From contig USIZ01000001.1 in the NCBI GenBank assembly GCA_900554855.1, positions 1 through 38,764 on the forward strand: a DNA stretch of 38,764 nt, read 5' to 3'. The translations under genes were made by a program, and so were the position numbers. The notes under the pieces were generated by a model, which was not told the DNA's origin, did no database searches, and saw only the letters and a list, made by a program, of their open reading frames with translations. Origin of the DNA: an uncultured Eubacteriales bacterium (lineage in GTDB: Bacteria; Bacillota; Clostridia; Oscillospirales; Oscillospiraceae). This document shows, one piece after another, positions 15,435 through 22,075 of this stretch. The first letter of the stretch is position 1; every line of letters starts with the position of its first letter.

Positions 15435-16478
15435 ATGGCTTTTGATTTTTCAACATTGGTGACGGACCGGACGCTTGAGGATGTGTCGAATAAGACCGCA
15501 AAGGGTTTTTACAATGCCACTGATTTCAACCGGGTAGATGCGTGTCTGGAGGATCTGGTGGCCCGGCTGCGTAGGATAGGCTACAACGTGCCGGTGTATG
15601 AACGGGTGAAAATTGAGCGGGCGGTGACGCCCAGTTCCCGTCTGCCGGAGGGGTATGCGGAAGTGCAGTATATCCAAAGCAGCGGGACGCAGTATGTCGA
15701 TACCGGGTTCAAGCCAAACCAAGATTCGCGTGTACTCATAAAACTATCTACGTCGGAAACCGGTAGTCATACAGTGTTTGGGGCAGATATTGATTGGGTT
15801 GATAATGGCTTTGCGCTTGGCGTTGGATTTACCCATTACGGAAAAGAAACCGGAACGATTTCCGGGTTGAATAACGGATCTCCGCATGAGGTGGATTTCA
15901 ATAAAAACATCATCTCTATGGACGGATCAACTGTTCTGGCTATGGGGGCTTCGACATTTTCCGTCCCACACAATCTGGCGCTTTTTGCAAATAACCGCGC
16001 CGGAGGGATTCAGGAAAAAACAACGATGGCGCTCTATTATTGCCGGATTTATGACGGCAATACCATCATTCGGGACTATATCCCCTGCAAAAACGCTGGC
16101 GGGGCGGTGGGGCTTTACGATCTGATCGGGCAGAAGTTTTACGGCAACGCCGGAACCGGCAGCTTCACAGCGGGGCCGGTGGTAGAACGACCTAAAGACC
16201 CCAACGAGGGGCTGGACCCCTACACATGGTACAAAAGCGATGTGCCCACGGCATCCCTGCTGGCCCGCTACCGGGCCAACGTGGCGGCGGTGCGGGCAGT
16301 GCTGCGGCTGCCGGAGGGGACGCCGGGGGTGCCAGAGACCATGCGGCGGCTGACAACGGCGGAGGCCAACAGCATCGAGGCGATTTTGCTGGCCTTGAAT
16401 TCTATTTTAAGTAAAATCCACACAGCCGTCTGCCACTGCGGCGTGACGGTGTGCGGGAGCAAAGGAGTGAGAGCATGA
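15435..16478 (+). CDS. tail protein with concanavalin/LamG-like lectin domain
   Basis: A 347-residue protein; start ATG 15435 with GGAGGA upstream. Residues 1-55 are an attachment part (DFSTLVTDRTLEDVSNKTAKGFYN). From about residue 72, LPEGYAEVQYIQSSGTQYVD begins a jelly-roll lectin-like module common in gut phage and prophage tail proteins; it ends near residue 245 (AVGLYDLIGQKFYGNAGTGSF). The C-terminus is helical and finishes with a small Cys cluster (CHCGVTVC). The DNA of the lectin module is clearly more AT-rich than the rest, suggesting module exchange. Probably a receptor-binding or baseplate side protein. Overlaps the next gene by ATGA. Confidence 0.75.
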   Translation: MAFDFSTLVTDRTLEDVSNKTAKGFYNATDFNRVDACLEDLVARLRRIGYNVPVYERVKIERAVTPSSRLPEGYAEVQYIQSSGTQYVDTGFKPNQDSRVLIKLSTSETGSHTVFGADIDWVDNGFALGVGFTHYGKETGTISGLNNGSPHEVDFNKNIISMDGSTVLAMGASTFSVPHNLALFANNRAGGIQEKTTMALYYCRIYDGNTIIRDYIPCKNAGGAVGLYDLIGQKFYGNAGTGSFTAGPVVERPKDPNEGLDPYTWYKSDVPTASLLARYRANVAAVRAVLRLPEGTPGVPETMRRLTTAEANSIEAILLALNSILSKIHTAVCHCGVTVCGSKGVRA

Positions 16479-17650
16479 GAGACCGAACACCCACGAAAGC
16501 CCTTGAAAACGGTGCGCTGCGCTACGGCGTTTACGCGGAGGACGGTAGTCTGCTGCGCCATGAGTATCTGGCTCTGGAGGATGATCCCGCAGACCCCGGC
16601 ACGGAACTGAGGAAGTCCACGTTGCTGCAGGATTCCACAGAGGTATCCCTTTTCGGCAGCGCGGCGGACCGGACGGTGGATGAGGCCTTCGCGGGCATCG
16701 CGGGTCAGCTGAAGCTCATCAAATCTGACATGGCGGCCATCACCCTGACGGTGCAGGATACCAACGGCAAGCCAATCCCGGATGCGTTGGTGCAGGGCAT
16801 CCTCAGCGAAAACGGACAGGCAGTGTACACAGACGCCAATGGCGTGGCCACCGGATACATCGGCGAGGGACAACAGGTTGTGAAAGTCAGCGGTTATGCA
16901 GACGTGGAGGACTACTCCGAAACCCTGACCGTAGTTAAAGGAACGAACATCTCAAAAACGTGGAAATTGACAACAAATAATTTTTTGAGCGTAAAGTCCA
17001 GCCGCTCTGTAAAGTTTACTGGGAATGTGAGTACGATTGATTATTCCGTAACTTCAGGAGGCGGTGGCGGTGGCGCAGGATATGGATATCCCGGCGGAGG
17101 CGGTGGAGCAGGAGGCGGCACCATCACAAAGACAGGCGTCGAAATATCACCTAATACAGTATATCCAGCGACTGTTGGAGCTGGCGGGAAAGGCGGAACA
17201 TACCTCGATTATGATGGGCATCCGGGCGGTCAATCATCCTTTATGGGAGATGCCCCTGCTGGCGGAAATCCCGGGCTATCTCCGGTCCGGGGGGGCAGTG
17301 GTGAACCCGGTGGCATCGGGGGAAGCGGATCTCAAGGCGGTGGAAGCGGCGGAAATGGCGGCAGTAATTCTGATAACGGCTCAAACGGTAGCAATGCTAC
17401 TGCAACAGCGTTTACCTCTTTTGCCGAAACAAAATCCCTTGGTGGCGGCGGCGCTGGAGGAGAAGGCAAAAATTATAGCGGTACCAGTGCGACAGATGGC
17501 ATTGTCGGCGGTGCAGCCAATACTGGCGGAGGCGGCAGCGGAGGCTATGGTGCCGGAAAAGATAAAGATGGTGATTACAATACCAGCTCTGGCTCTTATG
17601 GTTATTCCGGTTACATCGGCATCCGGATGCACCTGAAATCCGCGGCGTAA
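16475..17650 (+). CDS. receptor-binding adhesin, carboxypeptidase-regulatory-like plus polyglycine tip
   Basis: A 391-residue protein. Residues 1-85 are an attachment domain (ALRYGVYAEDGSLLRHEYLALE). Residues about 90-165 resemble the carboxypeptidase regulatory-like Ig fold (LTVQDTNGKPIPDALVQG, YTDANGVATGYIGEG). From about 185 onward the protein is dominated by glycine runs broken by variable loops (SGGGGGGAGYGYPGGGGG and others), ending YSGYIGIRMHLKSAA. Polyglycine-rich helices with host-binding loops are known for the T4-like S16 adhesin tip; the likeness here is by pattern only. It most likely determines host range. Start ATG 16475 with AAAGGAGTGAG. Confidence 0.72.
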   Translation: MRDRTPTKALENGALRYGVYAEDGSLLRHEYLALEDDPADPGTELRKSTLLQDSTEVSLFGSAADRTVDEAFAGIAGQLKLIKSDMAAITLTVQDTNGKPIPDALVQGILSENGQAVYTDANGVATGYIGEGQQVVKVSGYADVEDYSETLTVVKGTNISKTWKLTTNNFLSVKSSRSVKFTGNVSTIDYSVTSGGGGGGAGYGYPGGGGGAGGGTITKTGVEISPNTVYPATVGAGGKGGTYLDYDGHPGGQSSFMGDAPAGGNPGLSPVRGGSGEPGGIGGSGSQGGGSGGNGGSNSDNGSNGSNATATAFTSFAETKSLGGGGAGGEGKNYSGTSATDGIVGGAANTGGGGSGGYGAGKDKDGDYNTSSGSYGYSGYIGIRMHLKSAA

Positions 17651-17662
17651 AGGAGGCGGCCT

Positions 17663-17944
17663 ATGGAATACTGCATCGTAGAGGACGGCGTGATTGTCAA
17701 CATGATCGTGGCCGAGGCGGACTTTGCCGCAGAGATCGGGGCGCTGCCGGGGTATGACGGCGCGGCCATCGGCGGGGCGTACACACCGCCTCCCCCAGAG
17801 CCGGAGCCGCCTACCACGGACGAGCGGCTTGAGAAGCTGGAAGCGGAGAACAGCAAGCTGAAAAGTCAGCTCCAGATGCAGGCACAGCAACAGGAATTCC
17901 TGGAAAACTGCTTGTTAGAGATGGGCGATGTTGTTTATGCGTGA
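17663..17944 (+). CDS. small coiled-coil tail-fibre-associated protein
   Basis: A 93-residue protein with AAAGGAGG upstream. The beta-rich start (MEYCIVEDGVIVNMIVAE) is followed by a proline linker (PPPPEPEPP) and a coiled coil (RLEKLEAENSKLKSQLQMQAQQQ). This layout recurs directly after tail-fibre genes in Firmicutes phages, where fibre assembly chaperones or small baseplate proteins are found. No enzymatic motif. Role inferred from place. Confidence 0.6.
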   Translation: MEYCIVEDGVIVNMIVAEADFAAEIGALPGYDGAAIGGAYTPPPPEPEPPTTDERLEKLEAENSKLKSQLQMQAQQQEFLENCLLEMGDVVYA

Positions 17945-18002
17945 GTTTTGGGCCGGTCTGGCCCTGAACCTATATTTTTACTTATCGAAAGGAGATCAAG
18001 AA

Positions 18003-18188
18003 ATGATGGCTATGTTATATGCGAGCAAGATTTGCATGGAGGCAATCAACCCCAAGACGAAAAAGCCTTGGGAGTTTGCGGATGTGCCCCCGAAGCTGAA
18101 GAAGCAGGTGGCGGACATCCTCATCAACGAGTGCGGCTTGCCGGAGCTGGTGCCTGCGGAGTTTGGGGGCACCGCGAAGGTGGAGTAA
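18003..18188 (+). CDS. CD1375-like small phage protein
   Basis: A 61-residue protein starting MMAMLYASKICMEAINPKTKK and continuing FADVPPKLKKQVADIL. Small proteins with the start M-A-x-M/L-Y-A, a helix and a final VP..L+.+V..L motif are called the CD1375 family, at the end of tail operons in Clostridia. The ATG at 18003 has GGAG 8 bases upstream; an earlier in-frame ATG at 17937 overlaps the previous stop and cannot be excluded. Function unknown. It closes the structural operon. Confidence 0.65.
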   Translation: MMAMLYASKICMEAINPKTKKPWEFADVPPKLKKQVADILINECGLPELVPAEFGGTAKVE

Positions 18189-18189
18189 C

Positions 18190-18212
18190 AAAAAAGCCGC
18201 CCAGCGGGCGGC
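18190..18212 (-). terminator. leftward terminator between tail operon and toxin locus
   Basis: GCCGCCC (18196-18202) / GGGCGGC (18206-18212) with a run of A on the left side, so the U-tract forms only in minus-strand RNA. It would stop leftward antisense transcription from the toxin locus before it enters the tail operon. Confidence 0.65.
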
Positions 18213-18220
18213 GTAGAAAA

Positions 18221-18249
18221 TTGACAAAGCAAGGCGAATCGTGTATGAT
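18221..18249 (+). promoter_or_regulatory. near-consensus sigma-A promoter of the small toxin
   Basis: TTGACA (18221-18226), 17 bases, TATGAT (18244-18249). Transcription should begin near 18256. It is one of the best promoters in the window and stands alone, not linked to phage operon control. Confidence 0.85.
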
Positions 18250-18303
18250 GGGGTTCGCCAGTAAGAACGGTACGGTTGTTTCCCCGTAAAGGGGGGTGAC
18301 CGC

Positions 18304-18381
18304 ATGAGCACAGCAGAAACCATTGCGTTACTTATGCTTGTGATTGCGGCTATCAAATTAGGCGTTGACCTAAAGAAATAA
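18304..18381 (+). CDS. small hydrophobic toxin, TxpA/BsrG (Hol_Tox)-like
   Basis: A 25-residue peptide: MSTAETIALLMLVIAAIKLG then VDLKK. The MSTxE start followed by one hydrophobic helix and a Lys end is the hallmark of the holin-like toxins of type I toxin-antitoxin systems in Firmicutes (TxpA, BsrG, BsrE). They insert in the membrane and depolarise or distort it. The strong site GGGGGGTG lies 7 bases upstream but can pair with CCCC at 18282-18285 (loop GTAAA), which would hide it from ribosomes. An antisense RNA gene faces its 3' end. In the B. subtilis prophage SPbeta and skin element such pairs stabilise the element. Too short for routine gene finding. Confidence 0.8.
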   Translation: MSTAETIALLMLVIAAIKLGVDLKK

Positions 18382-18468
18382 CCGCCACCTAAATCGGCAG
18401 CGGCTTTTCTACGGATTCTAAATCTGTTGGGGAACGACCTGCACCGACCAAAGTGAGCCGTCCTTACT
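18373..18468 (-). ncRNA. antisense antitoxin RNA of the type I locus
   Basis: Predicted from its own promoter (18475-18504, minus) to a hairpin CCGCTGCC / GGTGGCGG (18403-18396 and 18389-18382, two G-U pairs) followed by TTATTTCTTT in the minus sense. That gives about 95 nucleotides complementary to the 3' untranslated part of the toxin mRNA and its stop codon, the txpA/RatA and bsrG/SR4 arrangement. Ends are estimated from the signals. Confidence 0.6.
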
Positions 18469-18474
18469 GGCCCC

Positions 18475-18504
18475 ATTATATACATGCCAACGCCGCTTTG
18501 TCAA
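18475..18504 (-). promoter_or_regulatory. perfect-box leftward promoter of the antisense RNA
   Basis: On the minus strand TTGACA (18504-18499), 18 bases, TATAAT (18480-18475): both boxes match the sigma-A consensus fully. The -35 box lies inside the stem of the rightward terminator at 18492. Confidence 0.82.
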
Positions 18505-18526
18505 GGATGACAAGGCGGCTTTTTTT
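18492..18526 (+). terminator. terminator of the toxin mRNA
   Basis: GCCGCTTTGTCA (18492-18503) pairs with TGACAAGGCGGC (18508-18519) with one G-U, loop of 4, then TTTTTTT. Strong intrinsic terminator; gives a toxin transcript of about 270 bases. Confidence 0.85.
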
Positions 18527-18577
18527 GATCGGAAAGCATATAGACGCCTTAAAACTGCAACTTTTAAGGAGTGTGTT

Positions 18578-18802
18578 ATGACGGAGACGATAATCTGCGC
18601 CCTCATCACAGGGGGGCTGACGCTGATGGGCGTGCTCATCGCCAACGGCAAACAGCAGGCGATCACGGACACCAAACTGGACGAGCTGACCCGCGAGGTG
18701 CGGGAGCACAACAACTTTGCCCAGCGGGTGCCGGTGATCGAGGAACAGATTAAAGTAATCAATCACAGGATTCAGGATCTGGAGCATGTGAGCGACCGAT
18801 GA
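18578..18802 (+). CDS. holin-associated small membrane protein (XhlA-like layout)
   Basis: A 74-residue protein: one membrane segment at the start (IICALITGGLTLMGVLIANG) and then a charged coiled coil (LDELTREVREHNNFAQRV, IEEQIKVINHRIQDLEH). This order is reversed relative to classical XhlA (coiled coil first), but small proteins with this exact design precede holins in Firmicutes phages. RBS AAGGAG. It ends 11 bases before the holin start. It may be a holin itself or a holin partner. Confidence 0.65.
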   Translation: MTETIICALITGGLTLMGVLIANGKQQAITDTKLDELTREVREHNNFAQRVPVIEEQIKVINHRIQDLEHVSDR

Positions 18803-18813
18803 AAGGAGGAGAC

Positions 18814-19005
18814 ATGGAAAACATCAAGAAACGGCTGGGGAATCTGCTTGCGGTGAAGTCTCTGGTGACCATCACCCTGACGGTGGTGTTCGCGGTGCTG
18901 GCCCTGCGGGAGAGCATCAGCGGCAGCGAGTTTTTGACCATCTTCACGGTGGTCATCGGGTTCTATTTCGGGACCCAGCGGGTAGCGGAGGACAAGAACA
19001 GTTGA
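18814..19005 (+). CDS. holin
   Basis: A 63-residue protein with two hydrophobic segments, SLVTITLTVVFAVLAL (about residues 15-30) and FLTIFTVVIGFYFG (about 41-54), and a charged C-terminus (QRVAEDKNS). The start is ATG 18814 after GAAAGGAGGAGAC. Size, topology and the position before cell-wall enzymes fit a small class II holin that makes membrane lesions at lysis time. Confidence 0.75.
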   Translation: MENIKKRLGNLLAVKSLVTITLTVVFAVLALRESISGSEFLTIFTVVIGFYFGTQRVAEDKNS

Positions 19006-19048
19006 AAACGGTTGGAGAATCAACCGAATTTTGAAAGGAGTACATATT

Positions 19049-19372
19049 ATGGAAAAGAAGTTTGCTGACATTATCAATGAGGGCTGCAAGGCTGGCAAAA
19101 CCATCGAGGCCATCAACGCAGAGCTGAAGGAGGCCGGTGCCAACTTCCACCTGAATCCCGACGGCGGCGTGGCCAACTGGACCGAGGCGGAGATGGCCGA
19201 GGGCTTCCGGCCCGGTGCGCCTGCAGAGGACGTCAAGCACCTGCATGACTATATGCGGCGTGACCCCGCCAAGGCCAACACCGAGGAGGAGGTCTGGGTC
19301 CCGGAAGGCCATTACCGCATTACCTTTGACGAGGACGGCCACGCCACCAAGGCCGTGAGAATCAATGGTTGA
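19049..19372 (+). CDS. unknown lysis-module protein
   Basis: A 107-residue soluble acidic protein (FADIINEGCKAGKTIEAINAEL, NFHLNPDGGVANWTEAEMAE, EEEVWVPEGHYRITFDEDG). ATG 19049 has GAAAGGAG upstream. It overlaps the glycosidase start by 8 bases, so the two are probably made together. I do not recognise the family. The ASH-like N-terminal helix pair followed by short beta strands suggests two small domains. Confidence 0.6.
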   Translation: MEKKFADIINEGCKAGKTIEAINAELKEAGANFHLNPDGGVANWTEAEMAEGFRPGAPAEDVKHLHDYMRRDPAKANTEEEVWVPEGHYRITFDEDGHATKAVRING

Positions 19373-20048
19373 TACGTTCGACTGCGCCCGTGCGCAGATC
19401 TACCACAACACCGCCAAGCTGACCCCGGCCCAGATCAAGGCCAAGACCGGCTGCACCCACATCATCAACGGCTATCTGTTCAACGGCAAGTTTCAGCCGG
19501 TGGGCTGGACGGTGATCGACGGCAAGGTCATCAGCCGGGACGCGTATCAGGACTGGGGCGTGTCCATTGGCAGTGACGGCAAACCGCAGATGCTGACGGA
19601 CCGGGGAGGATCTTTCCTCTCCGGCGTCCCGATCCTCAAGGGCGGGTCCAAGCTCTACCGGGGCCTGACCGCCGACGTGGCCCGGCCTGCTGCCCGGACG
19701 GCGGTGGGCTGGATGCCCAACGGCAAGGTATGCCTGTGGTGCGACAAGGCCAGCCTGACCCGTGAGCAGCTCCAAAACAAACTGCTGGGGCTGGGCGTGG
19801 TGGATGCCCTCATGCTGGACGGCGGCGGCTCCACCCAGGGTATTTTCCCCGGCGGGAAGGTGACCAGCTCCAGGAAGGTGCCTACGCTGCTGCTGTTTTG
19901 GGAGCGGTCGGCAATTAAGGCGGAAGATCAAGCCCTCGCATGGGGGAAGTCTCACGGCCTGCTGACGGACGCCAACGCCGGGGAGACCGTGACCCGCGCC
20001 GACATGGTTTGGGCGCTGTATCAGATCTGGGGGGATAACCATGGTTGA
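19365..20048 (+). CDS. phosphodiester glycosidase (NAGPA domain) in the lysis module
   Basis: A 227-residue protein. TGCTHIINGYLFNGKFQPVGW, RTAVGWMPNGKVCLWC and VDALMLDGGGSTQ (about residues 147-159) are the core motifs of the NAGPA/phosphodiester glycosidase fold, which cleaves sugar-1-phosphate diesters. The last 40 residues (AWGKSHGLLTDANAGETVTRADMVWALYQIW) look like one S-layer-homology repeat, a cell-wall anchor. Placed between holin and peptidase, it may attack phosphodiester-linked wall glycopolymers such as teichoic-acid-like chains. No signal peptide. Substrate is inference. Confidence 0.75.
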   Translation: MVDTFDCARAQIYHNTAKLTPAQIKAKTGCTHIINGYLFNGKFQPVGWTVIDGKVISRDAYQDWGVSIGSDGKPQMLTDRGGSFLSGVPILKGGSKLYRGLTADVARPAARTAVGWMPNGKVCLWCDKASLTREQLQNKLLGLGVVDALMLDGGGSTQGIFPGGKVTSSRKVPTLLLFWERSAIKAEDQALAWGKSHGLLTDANAGETVTRADMVWALYQIWGDNHG

Positions 20049-20442
20049 GATCCACGCTTACAGCAAAGCCGCCTCCGGGGGCAAGCAGCTCTCCGCGCAT
20101 TTCAAGGTGCGGGAGTTTGCGTGTGGAGACGGGTCTGACGCTGTTTTGGTGGCGCCCCGGCTGGTGATGGTGCTGGAGACCATTCGCGCCCACTTCGGCG
20201 CTCCGGTGGTCATCCACAGTGGCTACCGCACGCCGCAGTACAATGCCAAAGTGAACGGCGCGGCTCACAGCCAGCACTGCTATGGCATGGCGGCGGATAT
20301 TTCCGTCAGCGGCCAGAAACCGGAGACGGTGGCGGCCTTCGCCCGGACGCTGATGCCCGATTTGGGCGGCGTAGGCATCTACGCCAAGAAGGGCTTTACC
20401 CACATCGACGTGCGAGAGAAACGCTCCGACTGGACGGGCTAA
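20041..20442 (+). CDS. M15-type zinc peptidase endolysin
   Basis: A 133-residue single-domain enzyme. SGYRTPQYNAKVNG leads to SQHCYGMAADI with ligands His79 and Asp86 (HxxGxAxD), and THIDVR gives His121. These are the zinc-binding motifs of the peptidase M15_3 family (D-Ala-D-Ala carboxypeptidase/L,D-endopeptidase), which cut peptidoglycan stem peptides. No signal peptide or separate wall-binding domain is present, consistent with holin-dependent release. It overlaps the glycosidase gene by 8 bases. Confidence 0.88.
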   Translation: MVEIHAYSKAASGGKQLSAHFKVREFACGDGSDAVLVAPRLVMVLETIRAHFGAPVVIHSGYRTPQYNAKVNGAAHSQHCYGMAADISVSGQKPETVAAFARTLMPDLGGVGIYAKKGFTHIDVREKRSDWTG

Positions 20443-20465
20443 ACATCTGAAAGGAGGGCCAGAAG

Positions 20466-20612
20466 ATGGCAACAACATCCACGCGGTTAATCCGCGCTCT
20501 GCAAGTCTGGATAACCCATGGAAAAAACAAACCGAGAGATCCGGGCGCTGTTGTCATCCATGGCCCCGGCCCGAGCGGCGCAGGCCGTCCGGCTGGTAGG
20601 CTTGCCGCCTGA
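20466..20612 (+). CDS. possible short coupling/leader frame before the HTH gene
   Basis: A 48-codon frame starting ATG 20466 behind a strong GAAAGGAGGG. It begins MATTSTRLIRALQVW and overlaps most of the first part of the next gene in another frame. The next gene has only a weak site of its own, so ribosomes loading here may be what gives it translation. The product is basic and unlike known proteins. Confidence 0.4.
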   Translation: MATTSTRLIRALQVWITHGKNKPRDPGAVVIHGPGPSGAGRPAGRLAA

Positions 20613-20754
20613 CGAGGAAACGGCGGTGCTGGCGGTGGATGTCCACGGCCAAAGCTGCCTACAGGCGGCGGCGCTGCTCCACGTCAGCGTGGACGGGTTG
20701 GCCAAGATCCGGCGGCGCGCCTACGCCAAAATCGCGGATGATATGCAGGGATAA
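20518..20754 (+). CDS. small sigma-70 region 4-like HTH protein
   Basis: A 78-residue protein. The C-terminal half (CLQAAALLHVSVDGLAKIRR) has the helix-turn-helix spacing of sigma-70 region 4 and of phage late regulators such as the ArpU type. The N-terminal half is helical (REIRALLSSMAPARAAQAVR). No start signal of its own except weak CTGGA. Located at the end of the late region just before a terminator, it may tune late transcription; this is inference. A degraded regulator is also possible. Confidence 0.55.
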   Translation: MEKTNREIRALLSSMAPARAAQAVRLVGLPPDEETAVLAVDVHGQSCLQAAALLHVSVDGLAKIRRRAYAKIADDMQG

Positions 20755-20756
20755 AG

Positions 20757-20795
20757 AAAAGCCGTGTCCGAATCGGACACGGCTTTCCTTATTTT
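20757..20795. terminator. bidirectional terminator built on the scattered palindrome (copy 5)
   Basis: GCCGTGTCCGA (20761-20771), one A, TCGGACACGGC (20773-20783), with A-run before and T-rich tail after. It lies between convergent genes (plus 20754, minus 20789) and can end both transcripts. The centre 20766-20778 is the GTCCGAATCGGAC palindrome with GT/AC flanks, fully symmetric over 17 bases and beyond. Confidence 0.8.
20766..20778. repeat. scattered palindrome, copy 5
   Basis: GTCCGAATCGGAC inside the terminator stem at 20757-20795. The only copy whose symmetry goes beyond 17 bases. Confidence 0.85.
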
Positions 20796-21409
20796 TTTCC
20801 CCGCTTTTTCTTGCGCTGCGCCATAAAATCCTTGTCCAAGCGGTTGACTGTGGTAGGTGCTTTTCGGGTCCCTTGTCTGATTTGGGTGCGCTCCTGATGC
20901 CATTTTATCCGGAGCCTGTCACACTCCTCAGAGCATGTGATTCGAGGGGTTCCGGGGGAAATCGGTTTTCCACAAATCACGCAGACTTTTTGACCTCTTC
21001 GCGGCTTCTGTGCCCGCAGCTCATAATAATTATTTTCCTCGTTCCATTTTTTGGATGCCTCGCGGTCCGCCTGACGATATGCTCCCGGGGCACAGTCTTT
21101 ACAGTACCGCTGGCGCGCCGAATTGACAATATACTCTTTCCCGCAGATCGTACAATGGTCAATACTGCCAAGAGGCCGGATTGTTCCGCTTTTGTGGCAT
21201 CGTGCAGCTGACTCTTTTTTGCGGATGGCCCGGCAATTAGGGCAGTACCAAGCCCGAGGGCCACCGTCAAAGATCGCACCACACTCGCGGCAAGTCCGTG
21301 GGCGTATGGTGGTAGATCTCTCTGCCGCAAAACACTCCGCACATACACGCTGCTCAACTTTGGTGGCGGGGAACAGCTTCCCGCATTTTATGCACGCCTT
21401 GAGCCGCAT
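20789..21409 (-). CDS. protein with four zinc-ribbon repeats
   Basis: A 206-residue protein with four CxxC...CxxC modules: CIKC/CAEC (about 7-26), CREC/CPNC (about 40-59), CTIC/CKDC (about 85-105) and CVIC/CSEEC (about 142-163). The C-terminus is very basic (QRKKKRGKK). Such repeats can bind nucleic acid or hold proteins. It is the last gene of a minus-strand three-gene operon, starting at ATG 21409 only a few bases after the stop of the HTH gene. A distant likeness in design to the protein at 30165 is visible. Function unknown. Confidence 0.7.
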   Translation of the reverse strand: MRLKACIKCGKLFPATKVEQRVCAECFAAERSTTIRPRTCRECGAIFDGGPRAWYCPNCRAIRKKESAARCHKSGTIRPLGSIDHCTICGKEYIVNSARQRYCKDCAPGAYRQADREASKKWNEENNYYELRAQKPRRGQKVCVICGKPISPGTPRITCSEECDRLRIKWHQERTQIRQGTRKAPTTVNRLDKDFMAQRKKKRGKK

Positions 21410-21412
21410 ATT

Positions 21413-21751
21413 TTAGCCCCGCGTGTATAGCCCTACGGCTTGCGCCAGCAAAATCCGCAAATAGTCCGGGCAAGCGCTTGCCCCAGATTCCCAATTCTCC
21501 ACCGTCCGGCGCGGGATACAGAAGCGCTGGGCAAAAGCAACCTGAGACAAGCCAGTGGCTGCTCTGATCTCGCGGATCGTAATATGAGCCACATCCCACA
21601 ACGCTCCCAAAGACTGGATCCGATCATCCGGGATGTCAGCGCCTTCCGGATCTCCCCAGATGTCAGATAGCGCCCAGTCTGATACATACATGTCCCGGTC
21701 TTGGTCGGCAAGTGCACCGAAAAAGAGGGTGCTGAACTGCTTGTCAGTCAT
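21413..21751 (-). CDS. HTH protein, antitoxin/regulator-like
   Basis: A 112-residue protein. The N-terminal part is acidic (MTDKQFSTLFFGALADQDRDMYVSDWALSDIWGD, in two pieces about residues 1-34). The C-terminal part is a HTH (IREIRAATGLSQVAFAQRF, RRTVENWESGASACPDYLR) of the XRE type used by many antitoxins and autoregulators in Firmicutes. RBS AAGGAGG in the minus sense, 12 bases after the stop of the preceding gene. Probably represses its own operon through the operator at 22079. Confidence 0.75.
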   Translation of the reverse strand: MTDKQFSTLFFGALADQDRDMYVSDWALSDIWGDPEGADIPDDRIQSLGALWDVAHITIREIRAATGLSQVAFAQRFCIPRRTVENWESGASACPDYLRILLAQAVGLYTRG

Positions 21752-21763
21752 GGTATATCCTCC

Positions 21764-22036
21764 TTAATTCAGTTCATCAACAAAGACAACCATATCTTCG
21801 TCAGGGACAAGGACTCCGTCCTCGTCATATTTGATGCAAGCGCCATCTTCGCAGGTGCTGTTGTTGGCCATTTCGATGCAATAATCAACATCCTCAACGG
21901 TATAAGTATCAGTTTCCTCATCATAGGGCAGGGAACCGGCGGTAAAATAATCGCGGCTCCAGTCCGGATCGTATCCGGAACCATTCCAGCGCTGGATCTT
22001 GATCTCTACGGTTTTCTTTCCATCAGTAATTTTCAT
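21764..22036 (-). CDS. unknown small acidic protein, partner of the HTH protein
   Basis: A 90-residue acidic protein (MKITDGKKTVEIKIQRWNGS, SRDYFTAGSLPYDEETDTY, VDYCIEMANNSTCEDGAC). ATG 22036 has GGAGG upstream in the minus sense; longer frames to 22126 run into the promoter. First gene of the operon. Small proteins of this pattern recur beside the same HTH type in gut Firmicutes as far as I recall, but no function is known to me. Could be a toxin, an inhibitor or an anti-defence protein. Confidence 0.65.
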   Translation of the reverse strand: MKITDGKKTVEIKIQRWNGSGYDPDWSRDYFTAGSLPYDEETDTYTVEDVDYCIEMANNSTCEDGACIKYDEDGVLVPDEDMVVFVDELN

Positions 22037-22075
22037 TTTATTTTCCTCCTGGGCTTTGCCCCTCTTGTTGTTATT

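Noticed and set aside
17064..17636. 190-codon plus-strand frame inside the glycine-rich adhesin
   Set aside because: Glycine codons read in another frame give long open stretches; no start signal.
13297..17650. Diversity-generating retroelement acting on tail tips
   Set aside because: No reverse transcriptase and no template/variable repeat pair was seen in the window.
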